From Lucinisca nassula (lineage: Eukaryota; Mollusca; Bivalvia; Lucinida; Lucinidae): a stretch of DNA of 64,000 bases. Position numbers and translations under genes: made by a program. Location: NCBI GenBank assembly GCA_963580285.1, contig OY757013.1:135839027-135903026 (forward strand), in the 5' to 3' direction. The first letter of the stretch is position 1; the number at the start of each line of letters is the position of its first letter. Of this stretch, positions 50,201 to 61,800 are shown piece after piece. The notes beneath the pieces were generated by a model. It was given only the letters and a program-made list of their open reading frames with translations, ran no database searches and was not told the DNA's origin.

Positions 50201-51663
50201 AGCTCCACTGGCTGAAGGCCAGCGGGGCTATTGTCATAGCCCTGTGTCCGTCGTGCGTCCGTGCGTCCAGTCGTCAGTGCATTAACTTTTTTCTTTAAAC
50301 ATCTTCTCCTCCTAAACTACTGGGCCAATTATAACCAAACTTCACAGGAATGTTCTTACATAGTCCTCTTCTTAATTCCTTCAAGGAATTTTGTTACACC
50401 CAGAACTCTGGTTGCCATGGCAACAAAACCACAAAAAAAAAAAAAAAAAAAAAAAATATAAAAATCTTTAAAAATCTTCTTCTCCTTAAAAACAACCTGT
50501 TCGATTTCATTTTAATCTTTCATGAATGTTCCTTGGGTTGACCTCTTTCAGAAAATTTTGAAGAAATTTTGATCCGACAAAAAACATGGCCGCCATGGGC
50601 GGGGCTTATTTTCCCTATTTAACATATAACGTAGTGCTAAAACATCTTCTGTTCCTAAACTATTGGGCCCATTGTAACCAAACTTCGCAGGAATGTTCCT
50701 TACTTAGTCCCTTTCTAAATTCCTTCAAAGAATTTTGTTACACCCAGAACTCTGGTTGCCATGGCAACAAAACAACACAAAAAAAAAAAAAAAAAAAAAA
50801 TCTTTAAAAATCTTCTCCTCCAAAACCACCTGTTGGATTTCATTTTTATTTTGCATGAATGTTTCTTGGATGAACCTCTTTCAGATTCCTTGAAGAAAAT
50901 TTGATCTGACAAAAAACATGGCCGCCATGGGCGGGGCTTATTTTCCCTATTTAACATATAATGTAATGCTAAAACATCTCCTCCTCCTAAACCAATGGGC
51001 CAATTGTAACCAAACTTCGCAGGAATGTTCCTTACTTAGTCCTCTTCTGAATTCATTCAAAGAATTTTGTTACACTCTAAACTCTGGTTGCCATTGCAAC
51101 AAAACAAAAAAATAAAAATCTTTAAAAATCTTCTCCAAACCCACCTGTTGGATTTCATTTTTATTTTGCATGAATGTTCCTTGGGTGGACCTCTTAGATT
51201 CCTTGAAGAAACTTTGATCCGACAAAAAATGTGGCCGCCATGGGCGGGGCTTATTTTCACTATTTAACATATAATGTAATGCTAAAAAATCTTCTTCTGC
51301 AAAAGTACTTGTGAGATTTCATTGTAATCTGGCATGAATGTTCATTGGGTGGACCGTTGTCAGTTTCCTTGAAAAAAAATTGATCTTACAAAAAACATGG
51401 CCGCCATGGGCGAGGCTTATTTTCACTATATAACATATAGTGTAATGCTGAAAATATCTTCTTCTGCAAAAGTTCTTGTTTTATTTCATAGTTATTTGGC
51501 ATGCATGTTCCTTGGGTGGACCTCTGTCAGATTCCTTGAAGAAATTTTGATCCGACAAAAAACATGGCTGCAGTGGGCGGGGTTTATTTTCACTATATAA
51601 CATATAGTGTAATGTTAAAAAAGTCTTCTCTTCTTCAAAAGTTCTTGTTTATTTATTTATTTA
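50201..51663 (+). mobile_element. HCR element, AGCTCCACTGG family, copy 1 in the unit
   Basis: The left hairpin is AGCTCCACTGGC / GCCAGCGGGGCTA (50201-50230), with block GTGTCCGTCGTGCGTCCGTG. Monomers of about 330-345 bp repeat ACATGGCCGCCATGGGCGGG, AAACTTCGCAGGAATGTTCC and internal poly-A runs. The right cap is missing. Copies start at 55916 and 61643. Confidence 0.6.
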
Positions 51664-51676
51664 TTTATCTAAATGT

Positions 51677-51981
51677 TTGCCCCCGCCCATAGGGGCTTGA
51701 AGAAATATATGGGCTGCATGATGCTTCCACGCAGAGCTGAATCCGGCCCGCACACTAGTACTGGTAATTCGCTTAGAGGATCTAAGCATGTCCAGGAACC
51801 GCGGTGCGAGGCGGACCGTTCATGCTAATAAACCCTATTGGTTTCATTGGGCGACAGGGCTTGAGATGTCATTTCATCTCAATGTCGGGTAAAAGTCCCA
51901 CAAAATTGGAAGCAACGTCTTCAAAATGACCTTTACAGTGTTGACGGGGACGTTAAACCTCAAATCAAACAAACAAACAAA
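51677..51981 (+). mobile_element. S1 SINE, full length with 13-bp TSD
   Basis: A perfect TSD, TTTATCTAAATGT, flanks it (51664-51676 and 51982-51994). It starts TTGCCCCCGCCCATAGGGGC and ends GTTAAACCTCAAATC(AAAC)n. This sets the family borders at about 305 bp. Copies are at 57390-57694 and 63117-63421. Confidence 0.85.
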
Positions 51982-51994
51982 TTTATCTAAATGT

Positions 51995-52374
51995 ACCTTC
52001 CTGTATCTGAATTAATCTCCTCCAATTCTGCTGACTATCACATATCTATCCACCTACAAATTGTCATACTACATATTCAAAACATCAGAAATTTCACTTG
52101 CCCATCACACTCGTGATAGAACTGATGTTTTCAACACAAACTCTATTTATACGACTTTATGTTTCAAAATAAATTCAAAATACTGAGGGAGATTGATTTA
52201 TTAGACCTAATTATACTACAGTGTCAACAGTTCTCCAGATCCCTGAGGGTTAAAATGGCTTAGTTGAAAAGGGAGGCATACCGAATCCGACGGAGGAAAG
52301 GAAAAAACAAATAAATAAATAAAAAACATAAATAAATAAACACAAACAAGCCTGTTCATTTTTTAGCTCCACTG
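51995..52374. other. 380 bp of unassigned AT-rich sequence in the tandem unit
   Basis: No ORF, hairpin or match to other repeats was noticed apart from an (AAAT)n stretch near 52310-52345. It is repeated at 57707 and 63434. Confidence 0.5.
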
Positions 52375-53126
52375 GCCAAAGACCCGCGGGTCTTATGTTA
52401 TATGTTATGGCCCTGTGTCCGTTGTGCGTCCGTGCGGTCGTGCATCCATGCGTTAACTTTTTTCTTTAAACATTTCCTCCTTAACTACTTGGTCGATTGT
52501 AACCAAACTTCACAGGAATGTGTCTCATATATACTCTTTTTCTAAATTCCTTCAAAGAATTTTGTTACATGCATACATGCAGAACAAAATGGCATCGAAA
52601 CCAAAAAAAAAAAAAAAAATACTTTAAAATCTTCTCCTCCAAAACCGCTAAATGGATTTTATTCTTATTTTGCATGAATGTTCCTTGGGTGGACCTCTGT
52701 CAGATTCCTTGAAGAAATTCGGATCAGTCAAAAAACATGGCCGCCATGGCCATGCCCCACATGACTGCCATGGCCATGCCCCTTGGCTCATTAGCTTTCA
52801 AAGACTTATAAGGGGAAAAGTTTTAAAAATCTTCTCCTCCAAAACCGCCCAACTTAATGGATTTCATTCTTGCTTTGCATGAATGTTCCTTGGGTGGACC
52901 TCTGTCAGATTCCTTGAAGCAATTTTGATCAGACAAAAACATGGCCGCCATGGACACGCCCATTGGCTAATAAGCTTCAATAGACTTATAAAGGGATCTT
53001 TTTTTTTAAATTTCTCCTCCAAAACCGCTAAATAGATTTCGTTCTTAATTTTCATGAATGTTCTTTGTGACTACCATTGTCAGATTCATTGAAGAAATTT
53101 TGATCAGACAAAAAACATGGCCGCCA
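52375..53126 (+). mobile_element. HCR element, AGCTCCACTGG family, copy 2 in the unit, truncated
   Basis: The left cap AGCTCCACTGGCC... is followed by GTGTCCGTTGTGCGTCCGTG and three monomers with CATGAATGTTCCTTGGGTGG. It breaks at the unit junction in ACATGGCCGCCA. Copies start at 58077 and 63804. Confidence 0.6.
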
Positions 53127-56100
53127 TTCATAAGAATGTTGCTTAGGTGACCCTCTACAAAAATAACTAAAGCAGTCCCGATTCGATGAGACGAATGGCC
53201 GGCAGAGCTAGAAATAGAAAAAAATATCAGCAATTTGCTTTAAAAGCAAACTCCACCAAAACACTCGGGTTAGTTTGACTCAGTCTTTACAGGAATATTG
53301 TCAAGGTGGTTCCTTCCAAAATAGCGAAATTTGATTGAATCTCAAGCCTCCAGAGCTAAAAATAGAAGCGACAACATATGATAAATTTAAATCTTTGTGA
53401 CAACATATTTACTCGTTTTTCGTTGGTGGGCCGGATACAAAACGGCCCTTATACCTTAATATAACTCACAGGCTTTGGAATGGTAGGTCACGCAAATAGT
53501 TCGTGTCAACGTGTCCAATAAGGGTAACTCTCCTGATCAGTGCATGCGATTATTGTATTGATAGTGCCCCTTACACCAATACTAGATGAAGGCTTAATAT
53601 CTATGCAATTTTGTTTGAATAGAGGTTTAACCCTTTTTTGTACAAAATGGAATATTCTTCCTTAAATATAGCAGGAGTACATTTAAAAAGTAGGGGTGTC
53701 GGGTTGTGTTTTCTTAAAAAACCTGAAAATTTTGCAAATGGTGTAGGCCCTGATCAGACGCCGCATTCTGCGGCGTCTGATCTCGGTCTGCAGTCTGCAC
53801 CGTTTTCCCTGGTACCCGTTTTGGTGTTTCCGGTACTAAATGGGTTAAGGTCCCCGTCAACACAATTTCGGTAATTCTGGAGACATTGCTTCCAATTTGT
53901 GGGACTTTTACGCGACAGGAAAATGAAATGGCATCTCAAGCAATGCCGATGAAGTACCAAAATGGCTATTATGCATGGACGGTCAAACGTGCATCACTTT
54001 GCCTGGGCAAGTTTAGACCTAAGTAGTTTACCAGGGTTTCAGCTCTGCATGGAGGGACCATTTAGCCTAGCCTCGATGGGCGGCGGCCTGCAAATATATT
54101 GAGCTGTAATATTGTCCTGATCTATACATCAAGGTCCAGTGTTTTTATTACGTATTTACGTTAAAGCCTGTTTTATTGTGACAGTATTTTAGGATAGATT
54201 GTGTAATAGTCAATATTAAGCACAGAAGTTTGACGCTGCTTATATCCATGTTACTATCACATAGTGATACCTAATTCAGGTGATATTTTTATAGCCGCAC
54301 TATTCATTTCGATGCGAGGTCAGATTGTTGTTTAAAGAGGGGTACGTGTAGAATCGAACTAGCCTGTGTAGGGTTTGCAAAACAATGTAGATCCAGCTTA
54401 GACTCAGGCTGTAGCTCAGATACCACAGACGGCGTCTGATCAGATCGACACTGTTTATGCCAAGTACAGGTATTTAAGTGTTATACGGGCCTCAGTGTCC
54501 CAGTTGATAAGAGCGCTGACTCTTAATCAGTAGGTCTCTCACCACTGTGTGTTCAAGTCTGGCTCAGGTCACACGCCAAGTTCTGCAACGGAAGGTCAGA
54601 TGGTTTTTCTTCGGGTACTCCGGTTTTCACCCACCTCTGATTAACATTATGAGTGAAATAATCTTGAAAGGGTCGTAACAGCCCCCCCCCACCCACCCAC
54701 CAAAAAAATGTGTTAAACGAAACAGTCCCAGTTTAGCCCACACTCAGAGACAATCTACTTACCAGACTGAATGCTGTCAAGGCTTTGACCTTCAATAATC
54801 TGCAGGCTTCTATCATACCAATATATGAATCTTATATGGGTGTGAGGGGTGGACTGAAAAATCCGTCCCGAGGGTCACTGTCCGGCATCACGAGGCTTGC
54901 CGAGTGATGCCGGACAGTGATCCCGAGGGACGGATTTTTCTATCCACCCCTCACACCCATATAGGATTCTTTTTCTTGCATACCTTCCATTTCTATTGCG
55001 AATTTTTAATGCTGCTGTCACTTCGGTTACCGACGTCCGCCATTTTGTGATGACACAACAGGAATGTTTAGTGACATCACGCATGACGACGACGCGCATG
55101 AGGTTGTAATCAACCAGTGCATTTATCAAACACGCGATTATATTCGATTTGGGGTCGGAACACCAGGGTCAGAACATAAATTTCCATCCCAGGGTAAAAT
55201 CACGGATTTCCTTGTCTGGTGTGCAAGAAATATATTTACATTCCTAGTGCATTTCCCGAAAACCCGGTTGTTAAGTATTGGAGTGCAATGCTTTTGTTTG
55301 TTTGTTTGTACTCGTAATGGAGTTTAACGGCCCAGTCAACACTATATTTGAGCCGGTCAGTTTACCTATCCATATTTTTCCTGGGCAGGCTTGTACGTAA
55401 GCGGTTATCCACTACAGCGCATATTCTTTCGCCAGAAACAGACAACTGCCCTTTTTGAATCAACGGAAGGGGGAGAATGACCGTAGAAAATATTTCATGA
55501 TCAATCTCCACGAAATAATGTTGCTGACCCCGTCAGGTATCGAACCCGCGTTCTCCTGATCACCACCCAGCAGGCACACGTCGCAAGGGCAACGTCAAAT
55601 CAACGTCGGTGCAACGTCACGACGTTGCACCGACGTTGATGTGACGTTGCACAAACGTGATGACGTTGTATCGACGTTGATATGACGTCGCAATTACGTC
55701 ATGTGCCTGCTGGGCAGTCAGACGCGCATCTGACTGAGTTACCGAGGCCGGCGGAGTGCAATCCTGTTCCTACCTCAATGAATGCATTGACTCATGCGAC
55801 ATCACATGGTCATCATGTGACGTCAAAAATTAACCATGGTTCTCACCAATAGGATTGTACGATAGTGACAGTGCTCTTCCGCTGTTAATTTTGACCCTCA
55901 AACAGGATTGTTTTTAGCTCCACTGGCTGAAGGCCAGCGGGGCTATTGTCATAGCCCTGTGTCCGTCGTGCGTCCGTGCGTCCAGTCGTCAGTGCATTAA
56001 CTTTTTTCTTTAAACATCTTCTCCTCCTAAACTACTGGGCCAATTATAACCAAACTTCACAGGAATGTTCTTACATAGTCCTCTTCTTAATTCCTTCAAG

Positions 56101-58850
56101 GAATTTTGTTACACCCAGAACTCTGGTTGCCATGGCAACAAAACCACAAAAAAAAAAAAAAAAAAAAAAAACAAATATAAAAATCTTTAAAAATCTTCTT
56201 CTCCTTAAAAACAACCTGTTCGATTTCATTTTAATTTTTCATGAATGTTCCTTGGGTTGACCTCTTTCAGATTCCTTGAAGAAATTTTGATCCGACAAAA
56301 AACATGGCCGCCATGGGCGGGGCTTATTTTCCCTATTTAACATATAACGTAGTGCTAAAACATCTTCTGTTCCTAAACTATTGGGCCCATTGTAACCAAA
56401 CTTCGCAGGAATGTTCCTTACTTAGTCCCTTTCTAAATTCCTTCAAAGAAGTTTGTTACACCCAGAACTCTGGTTGCCATGGCAACAAAACAACACAAAA
56501 AAAAAAAAAAAAAAATCTTTAAAAATCTTCTCCTCCAAAACCACCTGTTGGATTTCATTTTTATTTTGCATGAATGTTTCTTGGATGAACCTCTTTCAGA
56601 TTCCTTGAAGAAAATTTGATATGACAAAAAACATGGCCGTCATGGGCGGGGCTTATTTTCCCTATTTAACATATAATGTAATGCTAAAACATCTCCTCCT
56701 CCTAAACCAATGGGCCAATTGTAACCAAACTTCGCAGGAATGTTCCTTACTTAGTCCTCTTCTGAATTCATTCAAAGAATTTTGTTACACTCTGAACTCT
56801 GGTTGCCATTGCAACAAAACAAAAAAATAAAAATCTTTAAAAATCTTCTCCAAACCCACCTGTTGGATTTCATTTTTATTTTGCATGAATGTTCCTTGGG
56901 TGGACCTCTTAGATTCCTTGAAGAAACTTTGATCCGACAAAAAATGTGGCCGCCATGGGCGGGGCTTATTTTCACTATTTAACATATAATGTAATGCTAA
57001 AAAATCTTCTTCTGCAAAAGTACTTGTGAGATTTCATTGTAATCTGGCATGAATGTTCATTGGGTGGACCGTTGTCAGTTTCCTTGAAAAAAAATTGATC
57101 TTACAAAAAACATGGCCGCCATGGGCGAGGCTTATTTTCACTATACAACATATAGTGTAATGCTGAAAATATCTTCTTCTGCAAAAGTTCTTGTTTTATT
57201 TCATAGTTATTTGGCATGCATGTTCCTTGGGTGGACCTCTGTCAGATTCCTTGAAGAAATTTTGATCCGACAAAAAACATGGCTGCAGTGGGCGGGGTTT
57301 ATTTTCACTATATAACATATAGTGTAATGTTAAAAGTCTTCTCTTCTTCAAAAGTTCTTGTTTATTTATTTATTTATTTATCTAAATGTTTGCCCCCGCC
57401 CATAGGGGCTTGAAAAAATATATGGGCTGCATGATGCTTCCACGCAGAGCTGAATCCGGCCCGCACACTAGTACTGGTAAACCGCTTAGAGGATCTAAGC
57501 ATGTCCAGGAACCGCGGTGCGAGGCGGACCGTCCATGCTAATAAACCCTATTGGTTTCATTGGGCGACAGGGCTTGAGATGTCATTTCATCTCAATGTCG
57601 GGTAAAAGTCCCACAAAATTGGAAGCAACGTCTTCAAAATGACCTTTACAGTGTTGACGGGGACGTTAAACCTCAAATCAAACAAACAAACAAATTTATC
57701 TAAATGTACCTTCCTGTATCTGAATTAATCTCCTCCAATTTTGCTGACTATCACATATCTATCCACCTACAAATTGTCATTCTACATATTCAAAACATCA
57801 GAAATTTCACTTGCCCATCACACTCGTGATAGAACTGATGTTTTCAACACAAACTCTATTTATACGACTTTATGTTTCAAAATAAATTCAAAATACTGAG
57901 GGAGATTGATTTATTAGACCTAATTATACTACAGTGTCAACAGTTCTCCAGATCCCTGAGGGTTAAAATGGCTTAGTTGAAAAGGGAGGCATACCGAATC
58001 CGACGGAGGAAAGGAAAAAACAAATAAATAAATAAAAACATAAATAATTAAACACAAACAAGCCTGTTCATTTTTTAGCTCCACTGGCCAAAGACCCGCG
58101 GGTCTTATGTTATATGTTATGGCCCTGTGTCCGTTGTGCGTCCGTGCGGTCGTGCATCCGTGCGTTAACTTTTTTCTTTAAACATTTCCTCCTTAACTAC
58201 TTGGTCGATTGTAACCAAACTTCACAGGAATGTGTCTCATATATTCATATATACTCTTTTTCTAAATTCCTTCAAAGAATTTTGTTACATGCATACATGC
58301 AGAACAAAATGGCATCGAAACCAAAAAAAAAAAAAAAAAAAAATACTTTAAAATCTTCTCCTCCAAAACCGCTAAATGGATTTTATTCTTATTTTGCATG
58401 AATGTTCCTTGGGTGGACCTCTGTCAGATTCCTTGAAGAAATTCGGATCAGTCAAAAACATGGCCGCCATGGCCATGCCCCACATGACTGCCATGGCCAT
58501 GCCCCTTGGCTCATTAGCTTTCAAAGACTTATAAGGGGAAAAGTTTTAAAAATCTTCTCATCCAAAACCGCCCAACTTAATGGATTTCATTCTTGCTTTG
58601 CATGAATGTTCCTTGGGTGGACCTCTGTCAGATTCCTTGAAGCAATTTTGATCAGACAAAAACATGGCCGCCATGGACACGCCCATTGGCTAATAAGCTT
58701 CCATAGACTTATAAAGGGATCTTTTTTTTTTAAATTTCTCCTCCAAAACCGCTAAATAGATTTCGTTCTTAATTTTCATGAATGTTCCTTGTGACTACCA
58801 TTGTCAGATTCATTGAAGAAATTTTGATCAGACAAAAAACATGGCCGCCA
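53127..58850 (+). repeat. 5.7-kb tandem unit 2
   Basis: It has the same content and order as unit 1 at an offset of about 5716. Shared with unit 3 but not unit 1 are a TTCATATA insertion in GTCTCATATA (58245 region), the CTGCAGT insertion in the K MITE, and the loss of AAT in a T-run/A-run region. Units 2 and 3 therefore separated after their split from unit 1. Confidence 0.9.
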
Positions 58851-61800
58851 TTCATAAGAATGTTGCTTAGGTGACCCTCTACAAAAATAACTAAAGCAGT
58901 CCCGATTCGATGAGACGAATGGCCGGCAGAGCTAGAAATAGAAAAAAATATCAGCAATTTGCTTTAAAAGCAAACTCCACCAAAATACTCGGGTTAGTTT
59001 GACTCAGTCTTTACAGGAATATTGTCAAGGTGGTTTCCTTCCAAAATAGCGAAATTTGATTGAATCTCAAGCCTCCAGAGCTAAAAATAGAAGAAACAAC
59101 ATATGATAAATTTAAATCTTTGTGACAACATATTTACTCGTTTTTCGTTGGTGGGCCGGATACAAAACGGCCCTTATACCTTAATATAACTCACAGGCTT
59201 TGGAATGGTAGGTCACGCAAATAGTTCGTGTCAACGTGTCCAATAAGGGTAACTCTCTTGATCAGTGCATGCGATTATTGTATTGATAGTGCCCCTTACA
59301 CCAATACTAGATGAAGGCTTAATATCTATGCAATTTTGTTTGAATAGAGGTTTAACCCTTTTTTGTACAAAATGGAATATTCTTCCTTAAATATAGCAGG
59401 AGTACATTTAAAAAGTAGGGGTGTCGGGTTGTGTTTTCTTAAAAAACCTGAAAATTTTGCAAATGGTGTAGGCCCTGATCAGACGCCGCATTCTGCGGCG
59501 TCTGATCTCGGTCTGCAGTCTGCACCGTTTTCCCTGGTACCCGTTTTGGTGTTTCCGGTACTAAATGGGTTAAGGTCCCCGTCAACACAATTTCGGTAAT
59601 TCTGGAGACATTGCTTCCAATTTGTGGGACTTTTACGCGACAGGAAAATGAAATGGCATCTCAAGCAATGCCGATGAAGTACCAAAATGGCTATTATGCA
59701 TGGACGGTCAAACGTGCATCACTTTGCCTGGGCAAGTTTAGACCTAAGTAGTTTACCAGGGTTTCAGCTCTGCATGGAGGGACCATTTAGCCTAGCCTCG
59801 ATGGGCGGCGGCCTGCAAATATATTGAGCTGTAATATTGTCCTGATCTATACATCAAGGTCCAGTGTTTTTATTACGTATTTACGTTAAAGCCTGTTTTA
59901 TTGTGACAGTATTTTAGGATAGATTGTGTAATAGTCAATATTAAGCACAGAAGTTTGACGCTGCTTATATCCATGTTACTATCACATAGTGATACCTAAT
60001 TCAGGTGATATTTTTATAGCCGCACTATTCATTTCGATGCGAGGTCAGATTGTTGTTTAAAGAGGGGTACGTGTAGAATCGAACTAGCCTGTGTAGGGTT
60101 TGCAAAACAATGTAGATCCAGCTTAGACTCAGGCTGTAGCTCAGATACCACAGACGGCGTCTGATCAGATCGACACTGTTTATCCCAAGTACAGGTATTT
60201 AAGTGTTATACGGGCCTCAGTGTCCCAGTTGATAAGAGCGCTGACTCTTAATCAGTAGGTCTCTCACCACTGTGTGTTCAAGTCTGGCTCAGGTCACACG
60301 CCAAGTTCTGCAACGGAAGGTCAGATGGTTTTTCTTCGGGTACTCCGGTTTTCACCCACCTCTGATTAACATTATGAGTGAAATAATCTTGAAAGGGTCG
60401 TAACAGCCCCCCCCCCCACCCACCCACCAAAAAAATGTGTTAAACGAAACAGTCCCAGTTTAGCCCACACTCAGAGACAATCTACTTACCAGACTGAATG
60501 CTGTCAAGGCTTTGACCTTCAATAATCTGCAGGCTTCTATCATACCAATATATGAATCTTATATGGGTGTGAGGGGTGGACTGAAAAATCCGTCCCGAGG
60601 GTCACTGTCCGGCATCACGAGGCTTGCCGAGTGATGCCGGACAGTGATCCCGAGGGACGGATTTTTCTATCCACCCCTCACACCCATATAGGATTCTTTT
60701 TCTTGCATACCTTCCATTTCTATTGCGAATTTTTAATGCTGCTGTCACTTCGGTTACCGACGTCCGCCATTTTGTGATGACACAACAGGAATGTTTAGTG
60801 ACATCACGCATGACGACGACGCGCATGAGGTTGTAATCAACCAGTGCATTTATCAAACACGCGATTATATTCGATTTGGGGTCGGAACACCAGGGTCAGA
60901 ACATAAATTTCCATCCCAGGGTAAAATCACGGATTTCCTTGTCTGGTGTGCAAGAAATATATTTACATTCCTAGTGCATTTCCCGAAAACCCGGTTGTTA
61001 AGTATTGGAGTGCAATGCTTTTGTTTGTTTGTTTGTACTCGTAATGGAGTTTAACGGCCCAGTCAACACTATATTTGAGCCGGTCAGTTTACCTATCCAT
61101 ATTTTTCCTGGGCAGGCTTGTACGTAAGCGGTTATCCACTACAGCGCATATTCTTTCGCCAGAAACAGACAACTGCCCTTTTTGAATCAACGGAAGGGGG
61201 AGAATGACCGTAGAAAATATTTCATGATCAATCTCCACGAAATAATGTTGCTGACCCCGTCAGGTATCGAACCCGCGTTCTCCTGATCACCACCCAGCAG
61301 GCACACGTCGCAAGGGCAACGTCAAATCAACGTCGGTGCAACGTCACGACGTTGCACCGACGTTGATGTGACGTTGCACAAACGTGATGACGTTGTATCG
61401 ACGTTGATATGACGTTGCAATTACGTCATGTGCCTGCTGGGCAGTCAGACGCGCATCTGACTGAGTTACCGAGGCCGGCGGAGTGCAATCCTGTTCCTAC
61501 CTCAATGAATGCATTGACTCATGCGACATCACATGGTCATCATGTGACGTCAAAAATTAACCATGGTTCTCACCAATAGGATTGTACGATAGTGACAGTG
61601 CTCTTCCGCTGTTAATTTTGACCCTCAAACAGGATTGTTTTTAGCTCCACTGGCTGAAGGCCAGCGGGGCTATTGTCATAGCCCTGTGTCCGTCGTGCGT
61701 CCGTGCGTCCAGTCGTCAGTGCATTAACTTTTTTCTTTAAACATCTTCTCCTCCTAAACTACTGGGCCAATTATAACCAAACTTCACAGGAATGTTCTTA

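Larger units (their letters stand above)
47411..53126 (+). repeat. 5.7-kb tandem unit 1
   Basis: The unit starts TTCATAAGAATGTTGC inside an HCR monomer and ends ACATGGCCGCCA inside a second HCR. The next base begins unit 2. It contains, in order: HCR monomers, K MITE, S1, S2, the 143-nt hairpin, S6 with inserted MITE, an HCR (AGCTCCACTGG type), S1, about 370 bp of unassigned AT-rich sequence and a second HCR. Unit 1 differs from units 2 and 3 by shared indels and substitutions. Confidence 0.9.

Noticed and set aside
50586..51600. GCCGCCATGG motifs as Kozak starts or YY1 sites
   Set aside because: The motif is part of the HCR monomer and no long frame follows. The YY1 consensus needs ATGGCGGC rather than ATGGCCGCC.
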